Positions 16,529 through 24,461 of a DNA stretch of 64,000 bases are shown in pieces. Position numbers and translations under genes: made by a program. The DNA comes from Nocardioides marmoriginsengisoli (lineage in GTDB: Bacteria > Actinomycetota > Actinomycetes > Propionibacteriales > Nocardioidaceae), in assembly GCF_003725695.1 (NCBI RefSeq), contig NZ_RJSE01000007.1:1304508-1368507 (forward strand), in the 5' to 3' direction. The notes under the pieces are model-generated. The model saw only the letters and a program-made list of their open reading frames with translations, was not told the origin of the DNA and did not search any database. How positions within the stretch are numbered: position 1 is the stretch's first letter; every line of letters starts with the position of its first letter.

Positions 16529-17334
16529 GCATCGAGGTCAGGAACGCGAGCGTGCTGATCGACGGCCGGGCGATCCTCGACGACGTCTCGCTGACCGTCG
16601 TCCCCGGCGAGCTGCTGGTGGTGGTCGGACCCAACGGTGCCGGCAAGTCGACCCTGCTCGGCGTCATCTCCGGAGACCTGGTGCCGACCAGCGGGACGGT
16701 GCTGCTCGAGGGCGAGTCGATCCGCAGCCGCAAGCCGCTGGCGCTGGCCCGGAAGCGGTCGGTGCAGCTCCAGGAGCAGCAGCTCGCCTTCGGGTTCCGG
16801 GTGATCGAGGTCGTCCGGATGGGACGCACGCCGTGGGCCGGCACCGCCGCCGAGGACCGCGACGACGAGGCGGTCGCCGAGGCGATCGGCCGCGTCGACA
16901 TCGCGCCCTTCGTGGATCGCTCGTTCCCGACCCTGTCCGGCGGCGAGAAGGCCCGCACCGGGTTCGCCCGCGCGACCGCGCAGGAGGCGGGTGTGCTGCT
17001 CCTCGACGAGCCCACCGCCGCCCTCGACATCAAGTACCAGCAGCGGGTACTCGGCGAGGCCGTCCGGCTCGCGCGGGCCGGCCACGCGGTGGTCGCCGTC
17101 CTGCACGACCTGACCCTGGCGGCGACCCACGCCGACCGGATCTGCGTCGTCAGCCGCGGCCGGATCGTCGCCCACGGCACCCCGGGCGAGGTACTGACCC
17201 CGGAACGGCTCACCGAGGTGTACGACCACCCGGTGGACGTCGTCGTGCACCACGGCGTGCCCGTCGTGATCCCGCGTCCCGGGGACCTGCCCGACGGTGC
17301 GCACGCCTTCGAGGACAAGGAGGTCCGGGTATGA
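16525..17334 (+). CDS. hmuV: Haem ABC transporter ATP-binding protein
   Basis: A 269-residue ABC ATPase. Walker A is GPNGAGKST (about 43-51), the Q-loop lies in LQEQQLAF, the signature is LSGGEKAR, Walker B is VLLLDEPTAALD and the switch His is in VLHDLTLA. The LSGGEKAR form and the following RATAQEAGVLLLDEPTAALD are typical of HmuV. The ATG overlaps the hmuU stop (16525-16528). It powers haem import through HmuU, and its stop in turn overlaps the start of the next surface-protein gene. Confidence 0.95.
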   Translation: MSIEVRNASVLIDGRAILDDVSLTVVPGELLVVVGPNGAGKSTLLGVISGDLVPTSGTVLLEGESIRSRKPLALARKRSVQLQEQQLAFGFRVIEVVRMGRTPWAGTAAEDRDDEAVAEAIGRVDIAPFVDRSFPTLSGGEKARTGFARATAQEAGVLLLDEPTAALDIKYQQRVLGEAVRLARAGHAVVAVLHDLTLAATHADRICVVSRGRIVAHGTPGEVLTPERLTEVYDHPVDVVVHHGVPVVIPRPGDLPDGAHAFEDKEVRV

Positions 17335-18443
17335 GGACCAGGATTCTGATCACTGCCGGGATCGTCGCGGCAGCCACCCTGCTGATCCCCGGCAGCGCCG
17401 AGGCCGCCGCCCGGGTCACCGCGACCAACGAGTTCGGTACCGCGCAGGCGGACCCGACGTACGCGACCACGCTGACCCTGCGCGGCAAGGGCTTCCAGTC
17501 GATCAAGAACGGCCACGGCGGGGTCTACGTGTTCTTCGGGACCGTGAAGGGCACCTGGCGGCCGAGCAAGGGCGGCCAGACCGGCACCGACTACCTCTAC
17601 GTCCCGGACTCCGAGGCGAAGAACAACCAGGGCTACCAGCGCTTCATCGCGTTCCCGGGCTCGGACACCGCGGCTTCGGCCCAGGGCATCCTCAAGGCCG
17701 ACGGTTCCTGGTCGACCACGATCACCGTCCCGGGCGCGAAGTTCAACGCGGTCGACCGCGACGGCAAGGCGGTCGCGGTGGACTGCCTCAAGGTCACCTG
17801 CGGCATCATCACGATCGGGGCGCACGGCGTGAAGAACGCCCGCAACGAGTCCTTCTCGCCGGTCAGGTTCGCCAAGATCTACGATCGGGCCCCGACCACC
17901 ACGGCCCCGACGACCACTGGCCCGACCACCACTGCCCCGACGACGGGTGCCACGACGGCGGCCGCCCCGCAGGCCGGAGTAGCTCCGCGCTCCCAGTCGG
18001 CCGCCAAGCCGGTCGCCGCCGTCGACCAGGACACCGCCGTCGTGGGTCGGGTCCTCTCGTTCACCGGGACCGGGTTCACCCCGGGCGAGCAGGTGACGGC
18101 GTCCTTCGACGACGGCAGGGCCGCCGTCGGGCCGCTGGCCGCGGGACCCAGCGGTGAGGTCGCCGGCGTGCTCCAGCTGCCAGCCGAGGTCCGGTCGGGG
18201 ACCCACACCCTCCGGCTGACCGGCGCCGCGTCCAGCACCCGGGCCGACGTCAACTTCCCGATCCGGGCCGCCGAGCCGACTGCCGCTGCCGACGAGTCCG
18301 ACGACTCCGGCCTTCCGGCCTGGGCCGGCTGGACCTTCCTGGGTACGGCGGTCCTGGTCCTGGGCGCGGCCGTCCTCTTCGCCGTACGCCGGATCTCCGG
18401 AGTGCGTCGTCGCGCCGAGCAGGGGGCTGCTCATGCGTCGTGA
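17331..18443 (+). CDS. Membrane-anchored surface protein, haem-locus associated
   Basis: A 370-residue exported protein. The signal peptide ends about residue 26 (SAEAAA). A domain at about 26-184 with GVYVFFGTVKGTWRPSKGG matches the WRPS-containing domain of the HtaA protein at 11699. A Thr/Pro linker (about 185-205, APTTTAPTTTG repeats), a second beta-rich domain (about 220-320; SFTGTGFTPGEQVTASFDDG), one membrane helix (about 333-355) and an Arg-rich tail follow. Its ATG overlaps the hmuV stop. It presumably takes part in haem capture or relay, as HtaB/HtaC-type partners do, but no haem ligand can be named. Confidence 0.82.
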   Translation: MRTRILITAGIVAAATLLIPGSAEAAARVTATNEFGTAQADPTYATTLTLRGKGFQSIKNGHGGVYVFFGTVKGTWRPSKGGQTGTDYLYVPDSEAKNNQGYQRFIAFPGSDTAASAQGILKADGSWSTTITVPGAKFNAVDRDGKAVAVDCLKVTCGIITIGAHGVKNARNESFSPVRFAKIYDRAPTTTAPTTTGPTTTAPTTGATTAAAPQAGVAPRSQSAAKPVAAVDQDTAVVGRVLSFTGTGFTPGEQVTASFDDGRAAVGPLAAGPSGEVAGVLQLPAEVRSGTHTLRLTGAASSTRADVNFPIRAAEPTAAADESDDSGLPAWAGWTFLGTAVLVLGAAVLFAVRRISGVRRRAEQGAAHAS

Positions 18444-19689
18444 GCTCCGCGTCCTGGTGCTGTTCGTGGTCACCCTCCTGGCCGGGGCAGTGCTCGCGGT
18501 CCCGAGCCTCCCCGCGGCTGGGGCGGACGAACCGCCCGCCGGCGCCTTCGAGGTCGACGACGCGCTCTTGCGCTGGGGGATCAACAACGAGACCAACAAC
18601 CGGGGCGCCGCTCCGGGCACCTTCAACTTCGTCTCGGCCGGGAAGATCGGCAATCCCGGCGAGGGCGGACAGGTGCTGACCGAAGCCTCCGCCGGCGCGA
18701 AGTGGGCCAACGGCAAGCCCGCCGGCTGGAAGGCGTCGGAGGGCGCCGTCCGGGTCGAGAAGCTGCGCCCCGACGGCGACTACGGGCTGGCGACCTGGGC
18801 CGGTCTCCAGACCGACCGCGACGGCACCGCGCTCGGCGGCTACGCGGTCAACACCAAGTTCTCCGACCACCAGGTGGTGCTCTCCGGCGGCACCGGCTCG
18901 GTCGACCGGACGACGAAGACCGCGACGATCTCCTGGGACGGCGACTTCACCATCGTCTACTACTCGGGGTACACGTTCTTCTACGTCTCCGACCCGGTGC
19001 TCACCGTCACCCAGGGCGTCGGCCGGCTCACGGGAACCATGAGCGGCTACTCCTCGGACATGGTGGACCTCACCAAGTGGGCCGCCGTACCGACGAGGAC
19101 GAACGTCGTGATCGCCGACCTGGGCACCGTCGACCTGGACAAGGACCTCGGCTTCACCGCGTCCCCGAAGTACCTCGGCGTCAAGGTGACCGGCTTCGAC
19201 CAGGTCACCTCCGGCCAGTACTTCGGGTCCTTCCCGCAGTCCTTCATGAACTTCCTGAAGACGGTCGGCATCGGTGCCTACTTCCACTCCAGCGGCGGCA
19301 GCATCGACCGGAACAAGGTGCCCCTCGACCTGGCGGTCAGCTACGCCGCCGGCAGCCCGATCATCCCGAAGACGCCGGAGGGCGAGGGCGAGAACCCGCC
19401 GGTCACCAACACGCCACCGCCTCCGCCGCCGTCACCGCCTGCCCGGGTGGTCCAGCCCCCCGGACCGGTGCTGCCGCAGCAGCCGGCCCCGGTTGCCGCC
19501 CCGGCCGCGGCCCCGGTCCTGGCCGGCGTGCAGCCCGTCGCCACCGTGATGCCGGCCCTCGTGCTCGTCAGCGCCGAGACCGACGACGGGGGAGCCGGCG
19601 GCCCCTGGGTCGCCGGTACGGCGCTGCTCGTGCTGGCGGCCCTGATCGGTGCCTTCCCGTTCCTGTACCAGCGTCTCCGCCGGGCCTGA
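18433..19689 (+). CDS. HtaA-domain membrane-anchored haem-binding protein
   Basis: A 418-residue protein. The signal peptide ends near residue 33 (PAAGADE). One HtaA domain covers about 38-300 (DALLRWGINNETNNRG; WDGDFTIVYYSGYTFFYVSDPVLTV; LGSVDL-type sites; FGSFPQSFMNFLKTVG). A Pro-rich linker (about 318-350) precedes a membrane helix (about 392-410) and a basic tail. The ATG overlaps the preceding gene by 11 bp, so the operon is hmuT-U-V-surface-HtaA. A tethered HtaA protein beside a soluble, larger one suggests that haem passes along cell-surface proteins to HmuT (family knowledge from Corynebacterium; the route here is inference). Confidence 0.87.
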   Translation: MRRELRVLVLFVVTLLAGAVLAVPSLPAAGADEPPAGAFEVDDALLRWGINNETNNRGAAPGTFNFVSAGKIGNPGEGGQVLTEASAGAKWANGKPAGWKASEGAVRVEKLRPDGDYGLATWAGLQTDRDGTALGGYAVNTKFSDHQVVLSGGTGSVDRTTKTATISWDGDFTIVYYSGYTFFYVSDPVLTVTQGVGRLTGTMSGYSSDMVDLTKWAAVPTRTNVVIADLGTVDLDKDLGFTASPKYLGVKVTGFDQVTSGQYFGSFPQSFMNFLKTVGIGAYFHSSGGSIDRNKVPLDLAVSYAAGSPIIPKTPEGEGENPPVTNTPPPPPPSPPARVVQPPGPVLPQQPAPVAAPAAAPVLAGVQPVATVMPALVLVSAETDDGGAGGPWVAGTALLVLAALIGAFPFLYQRLRRA

Positions 19690-19693
19690 CCGG

Positions 19694-20488
19694 TCAGATC
19701 CGCGGTACGACGGCCCCGAGCAGCTCGCCCATCCGGGTAGCCGCCGCGCGGCCGGCTTCGAGGACCTCCTCGTGGTTCAGCGGCTCGCCGGTCATCCCGG
19801 CCGCGAGATTGGTGACCAGCGAGATGCCGAGCACCTCCAGCCCGGCCTCGCGGGCGGCGATCGCCTCCAGGGTGGTGCTCATCCCGACCAGGTCGCCGCC
19901 GATCGCGCGGACCATCCGGATCTCCGCCGGGGTCTCGTAGTGCGGCCCGGGGAACTGCACGTAGACGCCCTCGTCGAGGGTGGGTTCGATCTCCCGGCAG
20001 AGCGCCCGCAGCCGCGGGCTGTAGAGGTCGGTGACGTCGACGAAGTTCGCGCCCTCGATCGGCGAGGTGGCGGTCAGGTTGATGTGGTCGCTGATCAGCA
20101 CCGGCGTCCCCGGGGACCAGGTCTCCTTCAGGCCGCCGCAGCCGTTGGTCAGCACGACCGTCGAGCAGCCGGCGGCGGCCGCGGTCCGGACGCCGTGCAC
20201 GACCGCGCGGACGCCGTGGCCCTCGTAGAAGTGGGTGCGGCCGAGGAAGACCAGCAGGTTCTTGTCGCCGGCGCGCACCGAGCGGAGCTTGCCGCCGTGA
20301 CCGGCCACGGACGGTGCCGCGAAGCCGGGCAGGTCGGCGATGGCGATCTCGGCGGTCGCCTCGCCGAGCGCGTCGACGGCGGGCAACCAGCCCGACCCCA
20401 TCACCAGGGCGACGTCGTGGCGTTCGACGCCGGTCTTCTCGGCTAGGACGCGGGCGGCTTCGGACGCGGCTTCGGCTGGAATACTCAC
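19694..20488 (-). CDS. punA: Purine nucleoside phosphorylase (trimeric type)
   Basis: A 264-residue PNP-I family enzyme (annotated deoD in M. tuberculosis). It splits purine (deoxy)nucleosides with phosphate to base and (deoxy)ribose 1-phosphate. Motifs: [10 protein letters not shown] phosphate loop, [42 protein letters not shown] and [14 protein letters not shown], with the purine-site Asn in [10 protein letters not shown]. The GTG follows TAAGGT by 6 nt; that -10 overlaps the stop of the upstream cyclotransferase gene. It feeds the phosphosugar mutase and deoC, which lie 13 kb away on the same strand, beyond the haem locus. Confidence 0.95.
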   Translation of the reverse strand: MSIPAEAASEAARVLAEKTGVERHDVALVMGSGWLPAVDALGEATAEIAIADLPGFAAPSVAGHGGKLRSVRAGDKNLLVFLGRTHFYEGHGVRAVVHGVRTAAAAGCSTVVLTNGCGGLKETWSPGTPVLISDHINLTATSPIEGANFVDVTDLYSPRLRALCREIEPTLDEGVYVQFPGPHYETPAEIRMVRAIGGDLVGMSTTLEAIAAREAGLEVLGISLVTNLAAGMTGEPLNHEEVLEAGRAAATRMGELLGAVVPRI

Positions 20489-20497
20489 CCGACGACC

Positions 20498-20953
20498 TTA
20501 TCCGCCGAAGGTGCTCCGGCAGGGCCGCTGGCGCAGGGCGGCGACGTAGTCCGCGGGGGCGTCCGCCGCCTCGGCCGCGTCGGCCAGGGTGCCGAGGTAG
20601 GTCGCCGACGGCAGGCCGCCCTCGAAGGCGTCCAGCACGTAGACCCAGGCGACGACCTCGTCGGTCAGCGTCGAGACCCGCACCTTGGCCTTGCGGAAGA
20701 GACCGGTGTCGGCGGACTCCCAGCCGTCCAGGGTCACCTCGTCCTCGGGGGTGACGTCGTAGATCGCCACGAAGACCTGCTCGAACGGGTCCTGGACGAT
20801 CGTGCCGAGAGCGCCGTCCCAGCCGTGGTCCTCGCCGCCGAAGGTCAGCCGCCAGCCCTGCAGCCAGCCGGTGTCGCGCAACGGCGAGTGCGGGCAGCGC
20901 TCACTCATCCGAGCCGGATCCAGGTTGGTCCCGTAGGCGGCGTAGAGCGTCAC
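20498..20953 (-). CDS. Gamma-glutamylcyclotransferase-like protein
   Basis: A 151-residue GGCT-fold protein. The glycine-tyrosine loop YAAYGTNLDPARM and LQGWRLTFGGEDHG are the family hallmarks, and the acidic residue that acts as base lies in the following TPEDEVTLDGWES region. Such proteins process gamma-glutamyl or related amide substrates; an M. tuberculosis homologue lies between lpdA and deoD too. The GTG at 20953 (TACTCT plus 7 nt) was preferred to an upstream ATG because that upstream part lies inside the divergent lpdA promoter. Its TAA stop is inside the -10 of punA. Confidence 0.8.
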   Translation of the reverse strand: MTLYAAYGTNLDPARMSERCPHSPLRDTGWLQGWRLTFGGEDHGWDGALGTIVQDPFEQVFVAIYDVTPEDEVTLDGWESADTGLFRKAKVRVSTLTDEVVAWVYVLDAFEGGLPSATYLGTLADAAEAADAPADYVAALRQRPCRSTFGG

Positions 20954-21008
20954 GGTGCCCAGAGTAGGGGAGAAACGACGCGGCCCGATGTACGACACAA
21001 TGGGACGC

Positions 21009-22403
21009 GTGACTCGAGTAGTGATCATCGGTGGTGGACCCGGCGGCTACGAATCCGCCCTGGTGGCGGCGCAGCTCGGCGCGGAGGTCGTCGTCGTCGA
21101 CTCCGACGGGCTCGGCGGCTCGGCCGTGCTCACCGACTGCGTGCCGAGCAAGACCCTGATCGCCACCGCCGAGCTGATGACCGACCTGGCGACCGCGCCG
21201 GAGCTCGGCATCGGCCTGGTCGACCACACCGCTCCTGCCTCCCAGGTCGAGGTCGACCTGGCCCGGGTCAACGCCCGGGTGCTGCGGCTCGCGGCCGAGC
21301 AGTCGAGCGACATCGGCCGCCGGCTGGAGCGCGAGGGCGTCCGGGTCGTCCGCGGCCGCGGCCACCTGGACGGCCCGGAGCGGGTCGTCGTCACCGGTGC
21401 CGACGGGGAGACCGAGACCATCGAGGCGGACGCCGTCCTGGTCGCGACCGGCGCCGCTCCGCGCACCCTGCCCACCGCGGAGCCGGACGGCGAGCGGATC
21501 CTGACCTGGGAGCAGGTCTACGACCTCACCGAGACCCCCGAGAAGCTGATCGTGGTCGGCTCCGGCGTCACCGGCGCCGAGTTCGCCAGCGCCTACATGG
21601 CGCTCGGCATCGAGGTCGTCCTGGTCTCCTCGCGGGACCGGGTGCTGCCCGGAGAGGATGCCGACGCCGCCGAGGTGCTGGAGCAGGTGCTCACCCGTCG
21701 CGGCATGGCCGTGATGAACAAGTCCCGGATGGAGTCGGTCACCCGCGAGGGCGACGTCGTGACCGTCCGGCTCACCGACGGCCGGTCGGTCAGCGGGTCG
21801 CACTGCCTGCTCGCGCTCGGCTCGATCCCGAACACCGCCGGCCTCGGCCTGGAATCGGCGGGCATCGCCGTCGACGAGGGCGGCTTCGTGAAGGTCGACC
21901 GGGTGTCCCGGACGACCGCCCGGGGCGTGTACGCCGCCGGCGACTGCACCGGGGTGCTGATGCTGGCCTCGGTCGCGGCGATGCAGGGCCGGATCGCGAT
22001 GTGGCACTTCCTCGGCGACGCGGTGGCGCCGCTGGACCTGAAGAAGGTCTCCTCGAACGTCTTCACCGCCCCCGAGATCGCCACCGTCGGCTGGTCCCAG
22101 CAAGCCGTCGACGCCGGCGAGATCGTGGCCGAGGCGGTCCGGCTGCCGCTGGCCGGCAACCCGCGCGCCAAGATGCAGGGCGTCCGGGACGGTTTCGTGA
22201 AGCTCTTCTGCCGTCCCGGCACCGGGATCGTCGTCGGGGGAGTGGTGGTCGGACCGCGGGCCAGCGAGCTGATCCACCCGATCTCGATCGCGGTCGCGGA
22301 GTCGCTCACCGCGGACCAGCTGGCGAACGCGTTCACCGTCTACCCCTCGAACAGCGGCTCCGTCGCGGAGGCCGCACGTCGGCTTCACCACCCGAAAGTC
22401 TGA
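21009..22403 (+). CDS. lpdA: LpdA-type flavoprotein, NAD(P)H quinone reductase
   Basis: A 464-residue pyridine-nucleotide disulfide oxidoreductase-fold protein. FAD is bound by IIGGGPGGYE and NAD(P) by VVGSGVTGAEFASAY; the FAD-ribityl motif is GVYAAGDCTG. The usual redox pair CxxxxC is GGSAVLTDCVPSK here: the first Cys is replaced by Ala (about 39). The C-terminal His-Pro is VYPSNSG. Both changes match LpdA (Rv3303c), which reduces quinones rather than lipoamide (family knowledge). GTG 21009 follows CACAAT by 7 nt; an ATG at 21000 is an alternative start. Confidence 0.9.
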   Translation: MTRVVIIGGGPGGYESALVAAQLGAEVVVVDSDGLGGSAVLTDCVPSKTLIATAELMTDLATAPELGIGLVDHTAPASQVEVDLARVNARVLRLAAEQSSDIGRRLEREGVRVVRGRGHLDGPERVVVTGADGETETIEADAVLVATGAAPRTLPTAEPDGERILTWEQVYDLTETPEKLIVVGSGVTGAEFASAYMALGIEVVLVSSRDRVLPGEDADAAEVLEQVLTRRGMAVMNKSRMESVTREGDVVTVRLTDGRSVSGSHCLLALGSIPNTAGLGLESAGIAVDEGGFVKVDRVSRTTARGVYAAGDCTGVLMLASVAAMQGRIAMWHFLGDAVAPLDLKKVSSNVFTAPEIATVGWSQQAVDAGEIVAEAVRLPLAGNPRAKMQGVRDGFVKLFCRPGTGIVVGGVVVGPRASELIHPISIAVAESLTADQLANAFTVYPSNSGSVAEAARRLHHPKV

Positions 22404-22426
22404 TTTGTCTGCCTAAGATGGCGACC

Positions 22427-23617
22427 ATGCGCACTCGGATCGTCCTGGTTCTGACCGCCTTCGCGGTCACCTTCGCCGGCCTGCCCGCCGCCGACGCGCG
22501 CGGGCGCGGCGTGCCGGCGTCCGACCCGCCGGTGAACCCGTCGGCCAGCCTGCTGGTCACCGGCGAGGGGTACGGGCACGGTCGCGGCATGTCCCAGTGG
22601 GGTGCCGTCAACGCAGCGATCCAGGGCAAGGACTACAAGACGATCCTGAAGTTCTACTACCCCGGTACGGCGTTCGCCTCGGTCTCCGCGCGCCTCCGGG
22701 TGCTGATCACCGGCGACAGGGACAACAACACCACGGTCAAGGCCGCCAAGGGTCTCAGCGTGTACGACTTCGGCAGCCGCAAGGCGTACCGGCTGACCAA
22801 GGCCACGGCACGGGCCTGGCAGCTGCGCACCGTCCAGGGGAAGACCCGGGTCTACTACCGCACGGCGAAGTGGCACCTGTACCGGACCGGTGGCCGGGTC
22901 GCGCTCAAGGGCATCGGCGAGTTCCGCAGCTCCACCGGCATCCTCGTTCTCCGCCTCCCGAGCGGCGACCGGAAGTACCGCGGAGCGCTGCGGTTCGCGG
23001 GCTCCGACACCGTGAACGTGCTCAGCCTGGAGAACTACCTCAAGGGCGTCGTGCCCGCCGAGATGCCGGCCGGCTGGCGCCCCCAGGCGCTCCAGGCGCA
23101 GGCGGTCGCGGCGCGGTCCTACGCGCTCAACAAGCGGGACCGGTTCCTCAGCCGCTACTACCAGATCTGCGACACCACGGCCTGCCAGGTGTACAAGGGC
23201 GTCGGCGTCGAGGACTCCCGGACCAACCAGGCCGTGGCGGCGACGGCGGGCCAGGTCCTGACGTACGGCGGCAAGCCCGCGTTCACCGAGTTCTCCGCGA
23301 GCAGCGGCGGGTGGACCTCGGCCGGCGACGTGCCCTACCTGAAGGCGCAGCAGGACATCTACTCGGTCGCCGACAACGACCCGTACGTCCCCTGGTCGCC
23401 GGAGGTCCGGATCAACACCGCGACGCTGGCGAAGAAGTACCCGCAGATCGGCACGTTGAAGAAGCTCCAGATCACGACCCGCGAGGGTCTGGGCGACTGG
23501 GGCGGCCGGGTCCAGACGATCCTGCTGGACGGGACCGCGAAGGACCTCGTGATCAGCGGCGACGACTTCCGATCGCTCTACGGGCTCCGGTCCACGCTGT
23601 TCAAGTTCGGCCCGTAG
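22427..23617 (+). CDS. SpoIID/LytB-domain secreted protein
   Basis: A 396-residue exported protein with a signal peptide ending near residue 24 (PAADARG). The SpoIID/LytB signature starts at GEGYGHGRGMSQWGA, with further conserved parts at VNVLSLENYLKGVVPAEMP and WRPQALQAQAVAARSYAL and the catalytic-type region FTEFSASSGGWT. SpoIID family members cleave denuded peptidoglycan glycan strands or bind to cell wall; in non-sporulating actinobacteria their role is in wall turnover. The ATG at 22427 follows TAAGAT by 7 nt; an in-frame ATG at 22418 lies inside that -10 and is less likely. Confidence 0.88.
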   Translation: MRTRIVLVLTAFAVTFAGLPAADARGRGVPASDPPVNPSASLLVTGEGYGHGRGMSQWGAVNAAIQGKDYKTILKFYYPGTAFASVSARLRVLITGDRDNNTTVKAAKGLSVYDFGSRKAYRLTKATARAWQLRTVQGKTRVYYRTAKWHLYRTGGRVALKGIGEFRSSTGILVLRLPSGDRKYRGALRFAGSDTVNVLSLENYLKGVVPAEMPAGWRPQALQAQAVAARSYALNKRDRFLSRYYQICDTTACQVYKGVGVEDSRTNQAVAATAGQVLTYGGKPAFTEFSASSGGWTSAGDVPYLKAQQDIYSVADNDPYVPWSPEVRINTATLAKKYPQIGTLKKLQITTREGLGDWGGRVQTILLDGTAKDLVISGDDFRSLYGLRSTLFKFGP

Positions 23618-23650
23618 GCAGGCAGGGGCTCCTGGTCGTACCGTTCCGGT

Positions 23651-24451
23651 ATGACCCTTCCCTCGCCCGGCGCCGACCGCGCCGCCGTCGTCACCGGTGC
23701 CTCCTCCGGGATCGGTGTCGAGTTCGCCCGTGACCTGGTCGCCCGCGGCCACCAGGTGGTCCTGGTGGCGCGCACCGAGTCCAAGCTGGCCGAGCTCGCC
23801 GAGGAGCTCGGCGACCAGGCGCACGTGCTGCCGGCCGACCTCTCCGACCGCTCCGCCCGGGCCGGGCTGCTGGACCGGATCACCGCGCTCGGCCTGGTCC
23901 CCGACATCCTGATCAACAACGCCGGGCTCTCCACCCTCGGCCCCGTGCACCGCAGTGATCCGGACGCCGAGCTGCGGATGGTCGAGGTCGACGTCCTGGC
24001 GGTCGTCGACCTGTGCAGCCGGTTCCTGCCGGGGATGGTCGAGCGCGGCTGCGGCGCCGTGCTCAACGTCGCCTCGACGGCCGCGTTCCAACCGCTTCCC
24101 GGCCAGGCGGGGTACGGCGCAGGCAAGGTCTTCGTGCTCTCCTACACCCAGAGCCTCTCGGCCGAGCTCAAGGGCACCGGGGTGAGCGCGACGGTGCTCT
24201 GCCCCGGCCCGGTGGACACCGGCTTCGGTGCGGCGGCCGGGTTCACCAAGGAGCAGGCCGACGAGGCGCTACCGGCGTTCATGTGGATCCCGGCGGACCG
24301 GGTCGCCCGGACCGCGCTGGACGGTCTGGACAGCGGCAAGCTGGTGGTGATTCCCGGCGTCGGCAACAAGGTCGGCGCCGCGTTCTCCAAGCTGGCCCCG
24401 CGCCGGCTCCTGCTGCCGATCCTCGCCAAGCAGCACCCCGGCCTCCCGTGA
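23651..24451 (+). CDS. Short-chain dehydrogenase/reductase
   Basis: A 266-residue classical SDR. Cofactor motif VVTGASSGIGVEFA is at residues 14-27, the structural NNAG is in DILINNAGLS, and the catalytic Ser and YxxxK are in NVASTAAFQPLPGQAGYGAGK. It resembles the DltE/YqjQ-type SDRs, which carry a C-terminal basic stretch (here KLAPRRLLLPILAKQHPGLP). It reduces an unknown carbonyl with NAD(P)H. The ATG follows TACCGT by 6 nt. It converges on the MpaB-family gene with a 10-nt gap. Confidence 0.9.
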   Translation: MTLPSPGADRAAVVTGASSGIGVEFARDLVARGHQVVLVARTESKLAELAEELGDQAHVLPADLSDRSARAGLLDRITALGLVPDILINNAGLSTLGPVHRSDPDAELRMVEVDVLAVVDLCSRFLPGMVERGCGAVLNVASTAAFQPLPGQAGYGAGKVFVLSYTQSLSAELKGTGVSATVLCPGPVDTGFGAAAGFTKEQADEALPAFMWIPADRVARTALDGLDSGKLVVIPGVGNKVGAAFSKLAPRRLLLPILAKQHPGLP

Positions 24452-24461
24452 ACCGCGGGCG

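Noticed and set aside
16305-18716. 803-residue antisense frame over hmuU, hmuV and the surface gene
   Set aside because: Serine/arginine-rich shadow without conserved features.
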